From: Rhodospirillaceae bacterium
GTDB lineage: Bacteria; Pseudomonadota; Alphaproteobacteria; Rhodospirillales; Rhodospirillaceae
Assembly: GCA_029243545.1 (NCBI GenBank)
Contig: JAQWRV010000011.1
Span: 1-64,000, forward strand
DNA length: 64,000 nucleotides
Direction: 5' to 3'
A program made the position numbers and the translations under genes. Shown here piece after piece: positions 28,838 through 39,111 of the stretch. Each line of letters starts with the position of its first letter. The first letter of the stretch is position 1. The notes beneath the pieces are model-generated. The model did no database searches. It was not told the origin of the DNA and saw only the letters and a list, made by a program, of their open reading frames with translations.

Positions 28838-28843
28838 TCGGAA

Positions 28844-29686
28844 TTACGCAGCTGCAGAAAGTTTCACCGTTTGCGTCGAGACATCTGTCGCCGCAAAAAT
28901 GTCTTTGCTGTCCTCACCCTGTTTAACGGGCGTCATCCACCGGCCTTCAAAGGAAATGGAAATGCCATCCTTTGCAAAAGGGAAGGGGTCGAGTACGTAT
29001 GTTCCGTCGCCGCCTTCTGTAATCGCAATGGCGACATCGCCATCGCAGGCGGTCGGGACATCAGGAAAAGTGCTTTCACCGCGCTGCCCTTCACCGTTGG
29101 CATGAAAATACAGAGACAGCATGTCGAAGAACTGGAGTTGTTTATAAGCCCGCCAGACCGCCGGTTCATCGCTACCGGCCAGCGGCTTCAATTCTTCCTG
29201 ACGGGCTCGCTCATCGGCTAGAACCTTTTCAGCAAAAGCCAGCTTGTCGCCTTCAAACCGCGCCAGAATACCAGGCGGAGCGAGCCCGTAGCGGCCGTTG
29301 AGCAAGCCTGCCGTATGCATGCTCGAAATGAGACCTGAGAGTGCGTGGTGGGCGGCATTGAAATCAGGCGATCCGCGCATGGTTTTGGAGGTCAGTTCAA
29401 GGGGTGTTCCGGCGAGATGATAAGGAAACCCGGTTGCAGGATTGATGTGGACCTCTGCATCCACCGGTTTCCAACCAGCGTCGTGATGGGCAATGACGTA
29501 GCGCACCGCCGTGTTTTCAATGACATCGAAGCGTTCATTGCCGAACGCCTCTGCCAGTTTGCCTGCAAAGGCGGTGTGCTGATCCATGGTCATGACGAAT
29601 CGGTCGGGCCGCTCAGGATTATCTTGCACAATCACGGGCAGGGTTCTCTCTCTACCAGGGCCAAGGCTTGCGCCGTCTCGCGTCAC
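28844..29686 (-). CDS. DUF3891 family protein
   Basis: 280 residues, no signal peptide. HHDAGW at 67-72 and SSMHTAGLLNGRYG around 126-139 match the conserved motifs of DUF3891, a helical family with His-Asp pairs that suggest metal binding, but no proven activity. The C-terminal ~100 residues are beta-rich. The start is GTG at 29686, and the family core begins near residue 17. It is divergent from mutS, with 115 bp between. Confidence 0.65.
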   Translation of the reverse strand: MTRDGASLGPGRERTLPVIVQDNPERPDRFVMTMDQHTAFAGKLAEAFGNERFDVIENTAVRYVIAHHDAGWKPVDAEVHINPATGFPYHLAGTPLELTSKTMRGSPDFNAAHHALSGLISSMHTAGLLNGRYGLAPPGILARFEGDKLAFAEKVLADERARQEELKPLAGSDEPAVWRAYKQLQFFDMLSLYFHANGEGQRGESTFPDVPTACDGDVAIAITEGGDGTYVLDPFPFAKDGISISFEGRWMTPVKQGEDSKDIFAATDVSTQTVKLSAAA

Positions 29687-29801
29687 TGTATCATTAATCT
29701 CTTTGCGCGGTGCTCCCGGTAAGGCTGCCTGTCCCTATTCGTCCTGACATCACGGAATCGTCTATCCCTTTAGGGTTTGCCTGCGGTAATCTCGCCGCGC
29801 T

Positions 29802-32654
29802 GTGCCTGATGAAGCCCACCCAAAACTGGTCAATCCAAAGCCTGCCTCGGCTGCGCCTGGCGCGCCCTCTGGCGCGTCCTCTGGCGCATCCCCGGGCGCA
29901 TCCCCGGGCGCATCCAAGAAGAAGCTGGAAAAATCAGCGGTAACGCCGATGATGACCCAGTACTTGTCCATCAAAGCGGAATACCCGGGCTCCCTTCTAT
30001 TTTACCGCATGGGCGATTTTTACGAATTGTTCTTTGACGACGCCAAGCAGGCGGCGGCGGCGCTGGATATCGCTTTGACCAAAAGAGGTCAGCACGCTGG
30101 TGCAGATATCCCCATGTGCGGCGTCCCGGTTCACTCCCACGAGAACTATCTCTCAAGGCTGATCCGCAAAGGCTTCAAGGTCGCAGTCTGTGAGCAGATG
30201 GAAAACCCTGCTGAGGCCAAAAAACGGGGATCAAAATCGGTTGTTAAACGGGGCGTGGTGCGGCTCATTACGCCGGGCACCATTACCGAAGACGCGTTGT
30301 TGGACGCCCGGTCCCACAACGCCCTTGTGGCCGTTGCTAAAGCTGAAGGTGCCTTCGGACTGGCCTGGGTTGATGTGTCGACGGGCACGGTTGAGCTTCA
30401 ACCCACTACGCCGGATCATTTAGCTACCGCGCTGGCCCGCATAGCGCCCGGTGAAATACTGTTGTCCGATTTTCTTGAGCGCGATGAAAGCGTTTTGCCC
30501 CATCTAACCGACTGGCACGACACGCTGTCCATTCTTCCGGCGGTGCGGTTTGATTCCGAGAATGCACGACGCCGCCTTGAGCAGCTTTACGCGGTTAAAA
30601 CGCTTGATGCCTTTGGCTCCTTTACCCGGGCCGAGGTCGCTGCCGCCGGTGCCCTGGTGGAGTACATCGACCTTACCCAGAAAGGCCGCATGCCACGCCT
30701 TAAACCGCCGCGCCATCTGATTGACGGCGCGGTGATGGAAATTGATGCCGCCACCCGGCGCAATCTCGAACTCAGCCGGACCCTAACAGGTGAGCGCCAG
30801 GGCAGTCTGCTCAGTGTCATCGATGCCACCTGTAGCGGCGCCGGAGCACGCCTGCTGGCGGGCCGTTTGGCAGCGCCGCTCACCGACCCAACGATCATTG
30901 CTGCGCGGCACGATCAGGTTGGGGTCATGACGGAAGCACCGAGCTGCCGAGAGGCCGTGCGTCAAGCTCTAAAATCCGCGCCCGATATAGAGCGGGCTCT
31001 TAGCCGTATAGCCCTTGATCGCGGTGGGCCGCGCGATGTCGCCGCCATCCGCGAGGCTTTGGCCCAGGCGCCCGTCATCAAAGATGACGTCCGTGCGGCT
31101 GAACAAGAGGCTGGCCTGTCTGTTGTCCCGCGGCCATTTGCAGTGCAGCTTTCTGGTCTTGGCGAGCACGGTGTTCTGGTCGACCTGCTCTCCCGTGCGC
31201 TCGATGATGACCTGCCAATGCTTGCGCGCGACGGAGGCTTTATCCGCCCTGGCTATGACGCCAAACTCGATGAGCTTCGCGAACTGCGCGATCACAGCCG
31301 CAAAAACATTTTAGCACTGCAGGCTCGCTACGCCGAGGAAACCAAAATCCAATCGCTGAAGGTGCGGCACAACAATGTGCTAGGATACTATGTCGAAGTG
31401 TCGGCCCGTCACGGCGAAGCACTGATGGCATCGCACGATACGGGCGCTGCGTCGGTGAGCGCTAATACAAGTTCAACGGCGTTCATCCATCGTCAGACCA
31501 TGGCCAACGCCAAGCGCTTTACCACAGTAGAGCTTGGCAACCTGGAAGATCACATCCGCTCTGCCGCCGACAAAGCCCTCGCCCTTGAGCTAAGCTTATT
31601 CACTACACTCATAGACGAAGTCTTAAGCCGCGCAGATGAGATTGCGCTTGCAGCAGAAGCGTTAGCCGAGATTGATGTGGCCGCCGGGCTCTCTCAGGTC
31701 GCGGTTGAGCAGCGCTATGTCCGTCCCCAGGTCGAAACCGGAACGGCCTTTCTCATCGACAAGGGCCGCCATCCCGTAGTTGAAGCGGCCCTCGCCAAAG
31801 ACGCTCAAACCGGCTTTGTTGCCAATGGCTGCAATCTGGGGCCGGTGGAGGATGGGGCCGAACTTTCTGCGCCGGGCCGGCTCTGGCTGGTGACCGGGCC
31901 CAATATGGCCGGTAAGTCGACGTTTCTGCGGCAAAACGCCTTGATCGCAGTACTTGCCCAAATGGGCTCTTTTGTACCCGCCGCCGCTGCCAGGATTGGT
32001 GTTGTAGACCGCTTGTTCTCGCGGGTTGGTGCGGCTGATGATCTCGCCCGCGGCCGCTCGACCTTCATGGTCGAAATGGTGGAGACCGCCGCCATCCTCA
32101 ATCAGGCAACCCATAAGTCGCTTGTCATTCTCGATGAAATCGGGCGCGGAACCGCGACCTTTGACGGCCTCTCAATCGCCTGGGCAGCGCTTGAGTATTT
32201 ACACGACGCCAACCGCTGCCGGGCTCTTTTTGCCACCCACTATCATGAACTCACAGGCCTGGCATCGCGGTTGCCCGAATTGTCACCCCATTCCATGCAG
32301 GTCAAAGACTGGCAGGGCGAGATCGTATTCCGGCATGAAGTGGCGGCCGGTACGGCAGACCGGTCCTACGGTATCCACGTGGCTAAGCTTGCTGGTCTTC
32401 CGCCGCCGGTCATCGAGCGGGCCGAAAAGGTGTTGGTCTCACTGGAAAGTGGCGATTCAGCCAATGTAGCTGGGCGTTTGGCCGAGAATTTACCGTTGTT
32501 CTCTGCCTCACCCGCATCCGTACCAGCGCCGGCGCGCGGTCCCTCAGAGGCAGAGGAGGCTCTAATGGCCCTGGCCCCGGACGATCTAAGCCCGCGCGAA
32601 GCGCTGGACGCGCTTTACAAACTGCGCGCACTTTTGCCTGACCGGAACGCTTAA
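29802..32654 (+). CDS. mutS: DNA mismatch repair protein MutS
   Basis: 950 residues from a GTG. MutS recognises mismatches. [15 protein letters not shown] in domain I carries the Phe-x-Glu mismatch wedge, and the ATPase has Walker [10 protein letters not shown] near 697-705 and Walker [12 protein letters not shown]. The first 49 residues are an unusual Ala/Gly/Ser/Pro extension encoded by five 12-bp repeats, before the usual family start at TPMMTQYL. The GTG has no clear ribosome-binding site, and an internal ATG at 29949 could be the real start, which would place the repeats in the leader. First gene of mutS-glnD-murJ-trpS. Confidence 0.95.
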   Translation: MPDEAHPKLVNPKPASAAPGAPSGASSGASPGASPGASKKKLEKSAVTPMMTQYLSIKAEYPGSLLFYRMGDFYELFFDDAKQAAAALDIALTKRGQHAGADIPMCGVPVHSHENYLSRLIRKGFKVAVCEQMENPAEAKKRGSKSVVKRGVVRLITPGTITEDALLDARSHNALVAVAKAEGAFGLAWVDVSTGTVELQPTTPDHLATALARIAPGEILLSDFLERDESVLPHLTDWHDTLSILPAVRFDSENARRRLEQLYAVKTLDAFGSFTRAEVAAAGALVEYIDLTQKGRMPRLKPPRHLIDGAVMEIDAATRRNLELSRTLTGERQGSLLSVIDATCSGAGARLLAGRLAAPLTDPTIIAARHDQVGVMTEAPSCREAVRQALKSAPDIERALSRIALDRGGPRDVAAIREALAQAPVIKDDVRAAEQEAGLSVVPRPFAVQLSGLGEHGVLVDLLSRALDDDLPMLARDGGFIRPGYDAKLDELRELRDHSRKNILALQARYAEETKIQSLKVRHNNVLGYYVEVSARHGEALMASHDTGAASVSANTSSTAFIHRQTMANAKRFTTVELGNLEDHIRSAADKALALELSLFTTLIDEVLSRADEIALAAEALAEIDVAAGLSQVAVEQRYVRPQVETGTAFLIDKGRHPVVEAALAKDAQTGFVANGCNLGPVEDGAELSAPGRLWLVTGPNMAGKSTFLRQNALIAVLAQMGSFVPAAAARIGVVDRLFSRVGAADDLARGRSTFMVEMVETAAILNQATHKSLVILDEIGRGTATFDGLSIAWAALEYLHDANRCRALFATHYHELTGLASRLPELSPHSMQVKDWQGEIVFRHEVAAGTADRSYGIHVAKLAGLPPPVIERAEKVLVSLESGDSANVAGRLAENLPLFSASPASVPAPARGPSEAEEALMALAPDDLSPREALDALYKLRALLPDRNA
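29859..29918 (+). repeat. Five tandem 12-bp repeats in the mutS extension
   Basis: Five head-to-tail units of the form GGCGCRYCCNNN begin at 29859, 29871, 29883, 29895 and 29907. Each encodes Gly-Ala-(Ser/Pro)-X ([20 protein letters not shown]). Units three and four are identical. Because the unit is a multiple of three, gain or loss would keep the mutS frame. Confidence 0.85.
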
Positions 32655-32720
32655 TCCCCAAATCCCACATCTTCTGCTAAACTGCTACAACGCTAACGGA
32701 TCAGCATCGGGAGGCCCGCC

Positions 32721-32762
32721 ATGGTCGTTGCCCTAAACGAAAACCGCCCCAGCCCGCTATAG
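32721..32762 (+). CDS. Possible leader peptide upstream of glnD
   Basis: A 13-codon frame, MVVALNENRPSPL, has the strong ribosome-binding site GGGAGG six bases before its ATG and ends 25 bp before the glnD GTG. This Shine-Dalgarno match is better than that of glnD. It may be a translated leader regulating glnD or reinitiation, or a chance match. Nothing in the peptide suggests amino-acid-specific attenuation. Confidence 0.3.
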   Translation: MVVALNENRPSPL

Positions 32763-32787
32763 TCAGGCCGCAGTCGAAGGCTGATTC

Positions 32788-35598
32788 GTGAAAAAAATAA
32801 AATCCCCCCGCGCCGTCATTGACCGTCGAGCCTTGCTCGATCGTCTCGATACTTGCACGGCGGACGTGTCATCCGACGTCGAGGTTCGTAAGGGCCTTAT
32901 GACAGAGCTTAAGAACGCTCTTGAATTAGGCCGTGCGGAAGTGCGCCGTCGGCTTGAAACCGAGGAAAGCCTCGGGGCCGATACCATCACGGAGTTGGCC
33001 TTCCTAACGGATCAGGTGCTTCGCGTTCTGTTCGATTTTGCCACTGCCCGTATATTCAAACGCGGGGTGCCGACCATGGGAGAAAAACTTAGCCTGTTGG
33101 CAGTTGGTGGTTATGGCCGCGGCGAACTGGCTCCGGGGTCGGATTTAGATCTGTTGTTTTTGCTGCCCTACAAACAAACGCCCTTCACCGAGAACCTCGT
33201 TGAATACATGCTTTACGTTTTGTGGGATCTTGGTTTCAAAGTAGGTCACGCCGTACGCACCATTGACGACAATCTTAATCAGGCGCGGGCCGACATGACC
33301 ATTCGCACCGCCATATTGGAGTCGCGATGGATTTGGGGCGATCAACCACTTGCTCAGGACTTTCAAAAACGCTTTCGTGAAGAAGTGGTCGAAGGCACGG
33401 GCATGGCTTTTGTTGAAGCTAAAATGGCGGAACGGGATGCCCGGCATGAACGCCTCGGTGGCAGCCGCTATGCCCTCGAACCGAACGTCAAAGAAGACAA
33501 AGGCGGCCTGCGCGATCTCCACACTTTGTATTGGATCTCTCTATACCTTTACGGCACTTCTGATGTTGAAGATCTTGTTGACCGCGGAATAATTCACGCG
33601 GACGCCGCTTCGCGGTTTCGTAAAGCGCATAACTTTTTCTGGACGGTGCGTTGTCACATGCACTATTTGTCCGGCCGCGCTGATAACCGCCTCACCTTCG
33701 ACCTTCAGCCGCGAATCGCGGAACGTGTTGGCTATACCGATCATACCGGCGGTAGCGCGGTTGAACGGTTTATGAAGCACCACTTCCTGACCGCCAAAGA
33801 TGTGGGTGATCTCACCCGTATTTTTGCGGCGGTTCTGGAAGAAAAAGAACGCCGCAAACCGTTTTTGCGATTGCCCTCAGCCCTGCGCCGTAAAACGTTG
33901 GAGGGATTTGTCGTGGAAGGCGGGCGCATATCCGTGGAATCGGATGATGCCTTCTGTAATGACCCGATCAAGCTGTTGCGCATTTTCCATATTGCTCAGG
34001 ACAATGGGCTCGATTTTCATCCACGTGCTTTGGAGCTGATCACCCGCAATTTGCATCTGGTCACCGCTATTCGCAATGACCCCGATGCCAATCAACTGTT
34101 TATGGATATCCTCACCTACGAGACGGGTCCCGAAACCACACTCCGGTTGATGAATGAATCCGGTGTGTTTGGCCGCTTCGTGCCCGATTTCGGCCGGGTG
34201 GTCGCGCAAATGCAGTTCGATATGTATCACGTGTACACCACGGACGAGCACACCATCCGGGCGATCGGCATACTCCACCGCATTGAAAAAGGGGCGCTGG
34301 TTGAAGACTTGCCCATTGCGTCTGAGGTGGTCCATAAAATCCAATCGCGGCGCGCGTTGTACGTCGCTGTTCTGCTTCACGACATCGCCAAAGGCCGGGG
34401 CGGTGATCATTCAGAACTTGGTGCCAAAATTGCGCAAATTCTGTGCCCGCGTTTTGGTCTTAAGGAAGAGGAAACGGAAACGGTCAGCTGGCTGGTGCGT
34501 AAACATCTGTTGCTCAGCGACGCAGCACTCAAGCGTGACCTCGATGATCCCAAGACGATTACCGACATTTGCGACGAGGTGCAATCGCCAGAGCGCTTGA
34601 AACTGCTGTTGGTGCTTACTTGTGCTGATATCCGCGCCGTCGGTCCGAAAGCGTGGAACAATTGGAAGGCGACCCTTCTGCGCGAACTGTATAATAGGGC
34701 CGATGAACGCATGTCCGGTGGCCACAGCACGACGCCGTTGGATATGCGGATCGAACGTGCACGGTCGCTGCTGGCGGAGCGCTTGCAGGATTGGCCGGTG
34801 AGGGAGCGGGACGACTTCGCAACCTCGGGGTCCCCATCCTACTGGGTGACCTATGATACTGATACCCATGAGCGCCATGCCCGTTTTATTCGTGCAGCCA
34901 ACGACGGTGAGCAGTCCATCGCGATCACGTTTGCGGTTAACAAATCTAAAGCGGCGACTGAAATGTTGATGTACACGCCCGATCATCCGGGGTTGTTTGC
35001 AAAAATTGCGGGCGCACTGTCGATTTCCAACGTCTCTATCGTCGACGCGAAAATTCTAACGCTCTCGACCGGGATGGCCTTGGACACTTTCACAATTCAA
35101 GGGTTCGACGGCGCTGCCATTACCACGGACACTAAGATGAACCGGATTAAATCCCGCGTCATCGCGGCTCTGGAAGGGCGCCTCCGTCTCGATAGGGAGT
35201 TCCAAGACGCCCAAGACCGGACCACAGTTCGCTTTCGCGCCTTAGAATCCCCCCCCCGGGTTATCATCGACAACACGGCGTCAAAAGTCTTCAGCGTCAT
35301 TGAAATCAATGGCCATGACCGGCCAGCGTTTCTGTCCGAGGTCACGGAAGTCATTTCTGATCTGGGTTTGCAAATCGGGTCAGCACACGTCTCAACCTAC
35401 GGCGAGCGCGTAGTTGACGTGTTCTATGTCAAAGATGTGTTTGGTATGAAGGTTGAGAACGAAAGCAAAATCCAACAAATTCGCAATGCACTTAATCAGG
35501 CCCTCGGTGTTGCTGATGAATTCTCTGTCAGGCGTTCCAGTCAGACTTCGTCGTCGGTAGATGGCAAATCATCGATACAGATCGCTGCAGCGGAATAA
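32788..35598 (+). CDS. glnD: [Protein-PII] uridylyltransferase / uridylyl-removing enzyme
   Basis: 936 residues. GlnD senses glutamine and uridylylates or deuridylylates PII proteins, controlling nitrogen assimilation. The nucleotidyltransferase site is GGYGRGELAPGSDLDLL (about 107-123) with the DxD pair. The HD hydrolase domain has LHDIAKGRGGDHSE near 530-543. Two C-terminal ACT domains (about 730-800 and 837-910) bind glutamine. The start is GTG. The mutS-glnD-murJ-trpS order is conserved in Alphaproteobacteria. Confidence 0.96.
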   Translation: MKKIKSPRAVIDRRALLDRLDTCTADVSSDVEVRKGLMTELKNALELGRAEVRRRLETEESLGADTITELAFLTDQVLRVLFDFATARIFKRGVPTMGEKLSLLAVGGYGRGELAPGSDLDLLFLLPYKQTPFTENLVEYMLYVLWDLGFKVGHAVRTIDDNLNQARADMTIRTAILESRWIWGDQPLAQDFQKRFREEVVEGTGMAFVEAKMAERDARHERLGGSRYALEPNVKEDKGGLRDLHTLYWISLYLYGTSDVEDLVDRGIIHADAASRFRKAHNFFWTVRCHMHYLSGRADNRLTFDLQPRIAERVGYTDHTGGSAVERFMKHHFLTAKDVGDLTRIFAAVLEEKERRKPFLRLPSALRRKTLEGFVVEGGRISVESDDAFCNDPIKLLRIFHIAQDNGLDFHPRALELITRNLHLVTAIRNDPDANQLFMDILTYETGPETTLRLMNESGVFGRFVPDFGRVVAQMQFDMYHVYTTDEHTIRAIGILHRIEKGALVEDLPIASEVVHKIQSRRALYVAVLLHDIAKGRGGDHSELGAKIAQILCPRFGLKEEETETVSWLVRKHLLLSDAALKRDLDDPKTITDICDEVQSPERLKLLLVLTCADIRAVGPKAWNNWKATLLRELYNRADERMSGGHSTTPLDMRIERARSLLAERLQDWPVRERDDFATSGSPSYWVTYDTDTHERHARFIRAANDGEQSIAITFAVNKSKAATEMLMYTPDHPGLFAKIAGALSISNVSIVDAKILTLSTGMALDTFTIQGFDGAAITTDTKMNRIKSRVIAALEGRLRLDREFQDAQDRTTVRFRALESPPRVIIDNTASKVFSVIEINGHDRPAFLSEVTEVISDLGLQIGSAHVSTYGERVVDVFYVKDVFGMKVENESKIQQIRNALNQALGVADEFSVRRSSQTSSSVDGKSSIQIAAAE

Positions 35599-35689
35599 CG
35601 AAAAAACCAAACCGTTCATGTGGCGCCATTGTTCTGCCATTTTGCCGCCACCTCTTTGCTCGAATGCTCGGGTGAGTTAAACACCTGCC

Positions 35690-37348
35690 ATGACTTCCGG
35701 TCCTTCACCCGCCACGCCGCCGCCAGCCAAGCCCCCGTTCGCACACCGGTCCCTGCTGCGCAACTTCGCAACTGTTGGCGGCATGACGCTGATCAGCCGT
35801 GTGACCGGCTTTGTCCGCGATATCTTCATCGCCGGTGTGCTTGGGGCGGGGTTGGCCGCCGACGCTTTTCTGATTGCCTTTCAGTTCCCCAACTTGTTCC
35901 GGCGGTTGTTTGCTGAGGGGGCGTTCTCTGCCGGCTTCGTCCCTATCTTTTCAGAAATCCTCGAGAAAGAAGGCCGGGATAAAGCCCGTCGGTTTGCTGA
36001 AGAAGCTTTTGCCGTGTTGGCTGTCGCCCTGCTGTTTTTTGTCTTAATCATGATGATCTTCATGCCGATTGCTTTGTTTGCCATCGCCCCCGGGTTTGAC
36101 CGCATTCCCGGTCAAATGGGGCGCGCGGCAGATTTAGCCCGCATTTCATTTCCCTATTTGCTGTTTATATCGCTGGTCTCCTTACAGGCTGGTGTCCTCA
36201 ATGCGTTGGATCGCTTCGCCGCCGCCGCCGCCACCCCGATCTTGCTCAACCTGACGCTTATTTCCGCCGTGTTGTTCGCCCTGGCGTCGGGCGTAGATGC
36301 CGCGCAGGCCCTGGCCTGGGGCATATCCCTCGCCGGTGTAATTCAATTTGCTTGGCTGGCTTGGCGTGTGCGGGCGGCCGGCATGCCATTGGGGTTGATC
36401 CGGCCCCGCATCAGTCCGCGTGTGAAACAGTTAATAGTGCGCATTCTTCCGGTGGTATTCGGCGCCAGCTTGTATCAGCTCAATCTTCTGATCGATAAAA
36501 CCATCGCTACTCTGGTGGCGGTCGGGGCGGTGTCGTGGCTTTATTTCGCCGACCGGGTCAATCAACTCCCTCTAGGGGTCATCGGCGTTGGCATCGGCGT
36601 AGCGCTTTTGCCCATGCTGACCCGCTCTATACAAGGTGGCCATGAAGACGACGCATTGGCCATACAAAACCGCGCCATTGAAATCAGCCTGGCACTCACA
36701 TTGCCGGCGGCAATCGGTCTCTTGATTCTGGCCAACCCCATCGCTGCCGTCTTGTACGAGCGCGGCGCATTCACAGCTGCTGACCGTCAGGCTGTCGGCG
36801 CGGCATTGGCGGCCTTCGCATCAGGGCTACCGGCCTATGTGTTGATCAAAGCCCTGGTGCCCGGCTTTTTCGGCCGCCAAGACACGGCCACACCGGTCAA
36901 AATTTCCGTCTTCGCCATGGCGGTCAACATCGCCCTCAATCTTATTCTCATGGGGCCGCTGGGCCATGTGGGTATCGCCGTTGCGACGGCTGTGTCTGCC
37001 TGGCTGAACGCAGGTCTTCTCGGCTATGTGCTGATGCGGCGGGGCCATCTCGTTATTGACCGGCGGCTTGTCCGCCGGTTGCCGCGCATGGGGGCGGCGG
37101 TGATTGGCATGGGTCTTGTGGTATGGGGCGCCGGTGAAGGCGTGATCAATGTTTTCGGGCCACTCTTTGGCGCTGACGGGGCCGCTGCCGCGGGCGAACT
37201 ACCCCGCGCGCTGGCCCTGGCCGGCCTCATTGGTCTTGGCGGCATGGTTTACGTTGGTTTGCTGCTGGCGAGTGGCGGCGTTGCACTGACAGACCTTAAA
37301 AGTCTGCGTTGGCGGCCAAGCGCGCCATCCGCCACGGATCAAACGTGA
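35690..37348 (+). CDS. murJ: Lipid II flippase MurJ
   Basis: 552 residues with about 14 membrane helices (MOP/MVN fold). MurJ flips lipid II across the inner membrane for peptidoglycan synthesis. The N-terminal signature LISRVTGFVRDIFIAG..LGAGLAADAF and FQFPNLFRRLFAEGAFSAGFVPIF, including the conserved arginines facing the cavity, is intact. A Pro-rich cytosolic start (PSPATPPPAKPP) precedes it. It lies 91 bp after glnD and 87 bp before trpS. Confidence 0.96.
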   Translation: MTSGPSPATPPPAKPPFAHRSLLRNFATVGGMTLISRVTGFVRDIFIAGVLGAGLAADAFLIAFQFPNLFRRLFAEGAFSAGFVPIFSEILEKEGRDKARRFAEEAFAVLAVALLFFVLIMMIFMPIALFAIAPGFDRIPGQMGRAADLARISFPYLLFISLVSLQAGVLNALDRFAAAAATPILLNLTLISAVLFALASGVDAAQALAWGISLAGVIQFAWLAWRVRAAGMPLGLIRPRISPRVKQLIVRILPVVFGASLYQLNLLIDKTIATLVAVGAVSWLYFADRVNQLPLGVIGVGIGVALLPMLTRSIQGGHEDDALAIQNRAIEISLALTLPAAIGLLILANPIAAVLYERGAFTAADRQAVGAALAAFASGLPAYVLIKALVPGFFGRQDTATPVKISVFAMAVNIALNLILMGPLGHVGIAVATAVSAWLNAGLLGYVLMRRGHLVIDRRLVRRLPRMGAAVIGMGLVVWGAGEGVINVFGPLFGADGAAAAGELPRALALAGLIGLGGMVYVGLLLASGGVALTDLKSLRWRPSAPSATDQT

Positions 37349-37435
37349 GCCTGCCTTGACCCGCCTTGTGGCGTAGGCTATCTCCCCGCGATCAATACGG
37401 CGCATCCAATTTCAATCTTTTCACGGTATCTGGTT

Positions 37436-38449
37436 ATGGCGTTTCCAACCAATCGCATTCTGTCTGGCATTCAGCCCACCGGTAATTTGCATCTCGGCAA
37501 TTACTTGGGCGCCATGAAAAACTGGGTCGCCATGCAGGACGGCTACGAGTGCATGTTCTGTATTGTGGACCTGCACGCTATAACCGCTTGGCCCGACCAC
37601 GTTGATGTGGCGCAGTCATCGCGGGAAGTGGCCGCCGGAATGATTGCGTCGGGCATCGACCCAGACAGCAGCGCTCTGTTTATTCAATCCCATGTGCCCG
37701 CCCACGCCCAGCTGGCATGGCTGTTCAATTGTGTCACTCGCCTCGGCTGGCTCAGCCGCATGACCCAGTTCAAAGACAAAGTGGGCAAAAACCGGGAAAA
37801 GGCCTCGTCGGGTCTCATGGTTTATCCAAACCTCATGGCTGCCGACATTCTCGTCTACAAAGCCACGCATGTTCCCGTGGGCGAAGACCAAAAACAGCAT
37901 CTGGAACTGGCCCGCGATATTGCTCAGAAATTTAACGTGGATACGGGCAAGGACGTATTTCCTTTACCCGAGCCGGTCATCCGCGGCCCCGGTACCCGGG
38001 TGATGAGCCTGCGCGACGGTTTGCGCAAGATGTCAAAGTCGGAAACCTCCGACATGACCCGCATCAACCTGACCGACAGCGCCGATGCGATCGCCGATAA
38101 AATCAAGCGGGCCAAGACGGACCCCGAGATTCTGCCTGGCCATGTTGAAGACCTTGCCGGGCGGCCCGAAGCTACTAACCTCATAAACATCTATGCGGCG
38201 CTGGCAGACATGCGGGTGGAACACGTGGTTTCTGAATTTGCCGGACAAGGCTTCGGCGAATTCAAGCCAGCACTGGCTGAGGTCGCCGTCTCTGTGCTTG
38301 GTCCTATTGCAGAGCGCATGGCGGTCTTGCTGGACGACCCGGCTGAGCTTGATCGAGTATTGGCCAGCGGGGCTGAGAAAGCCAATGGCCTGGCAGAGTC
38401 CGTTCTTGCTGAGGCCTACGACGCCGTTGGGTTTCTCGCGCGGGGGTAA
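37436..38449 (+). CDS. trpS: Tryptophan--tRNA ligase
   Basis: 337 residues, normal for bacterial TrpRS. It charges tRNA-Trp. The class I HIGH-type motif is [12 protein letters not shown] at 14-25 and the KMSKS loop reads [10 protein letters not shown] near 200. [17 protein letters not shown] is the tryptophan/dimer-interface helix. Last gene of the mutS-glnD-murJ-trpS block, convergent with the RutE-like gene 17 bp downstream. Confidence 0.97.
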   Translation: MAFPTNRILSGIQPTGNLHLGNYLGAMKNWVAMQDGYECMFCIVDLHAITAWPDHVDVAQSSREVAAGMIASGIDPDSSALFIQSHVPAHAQLAWLFNCVTRLGWLSRMTQFKDKVGKNREKASSGLMVYPNLMAADILVYKATHVPVGEDQKQHLELARDIAQKFNVDTGKDVFPLPEPVIRGPGTRVMSLRDGLRKMSKSETSDMTRINLTDSADAIADKIKRAKTDPEILPGHVEDLAGRPEATNLINIYAALADMRVEHVVSEFAGQGFGEFKPALAEVAVSVLGPIAERMAVLLDDPAELDRVLASGAEKANGLAESVLAEAYDAVGFLARG

Positions 38450-38466
38450 AATCCCTCACGCCACCC

Positions 38467-39072
38467 TTAAATAATGGAGCACACCTCATCAAAGTCAAAG
38501 CGCGGTCCGCGCGGGTGCACGTGCTCATCATCGCTGTAACCGATGTTGCAAAGAAAATTCACTTTGAACCGGCCGCTGGGGAAAAAGGCGCAGTTTACCT
38601 TATCCACGTCGAAGCCCGACATGGGGCCGCAATCGAGCCCCAGTGCACGGGCCGCCATCATTAAATATGCGCCTTGCAAGGTGCCGTTGCGAAATGCCGT
38701 TTCCGTAATGAGCGCATCATTGCCGGTGAACCAGGCGCGTGCGTCCGTATGGGGGTACAGCTTCGGCAAGTGCTCATAAAACTTCATGTCATGGGCGATA
38801 ACGGCCGTCACCGGCGCAGCCATGGATTTTTCAAGGTTGCCAGACGATAGCGCCGGCTTCAGTTTTTCTTTGCCGGCTTCGGTGGTGACGAAGACAAAAC
38901 GCGCCGGCGAACAATTGGCCGATGTCGGCGCCATTTTCATCAGATCAAACAGATTATGCAGCAGGGTGTCTGGCACGGCTTCTGGATACCAGCTGTTTTG
39001 TGTGCGGGCGTCACCAAACAAAAGAGCCAGCCCGGTGTCATCAAGCGGGGTACGTGGCGTGCTAGTGGGCAT
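38467..39072 (-). CDS. RutE-like nitroreductase-family flavoprotein (malonic semialdehyde reductase type)
   Basis: 201 residues. The sequence tracks E. coli RutE closely: LFxDARTxxxW near the start, LMKMAPTSANCSPARFVF, LKPALSSGNLEKS, APVTAVIAHDMKFYEHLPKL and LGLDCGPMSGFD. RutE is an FMN enzyme reducing malonic semialdehyde to 3-hydroxypropionate in uracil catabolism, but no other rut gene is present, so a general nitroreductase or aldehyde-reductase role is possible. The frame stays open upstream across the divergent deacetylase, but homology begins at this ATG. Confidence 0.82.
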   Translation of the reverse strand: MPTSTPRTPLDDTGLALLFGDARTQNSWYPEAVPDTLLHNLFDLMKMAPTSANCSPARFVFVTTEAGKEKLKPALSSGNLEKSMAAPVTAVIAHDMKFYEHLPKLYPHTDARAWFTGNDALITETAFRNGTLQGAYLMMAARALGLDCGPMSGFDVDKVNCAFFPSGRFKVNFLCNIGYSDDEHVHPRGPRFDFDEVCSII

Positions 39073-39111
39073 GGGGCGCGTCCTAGACGTCAGTCTGTTA
39101 GAGTTGGATGT

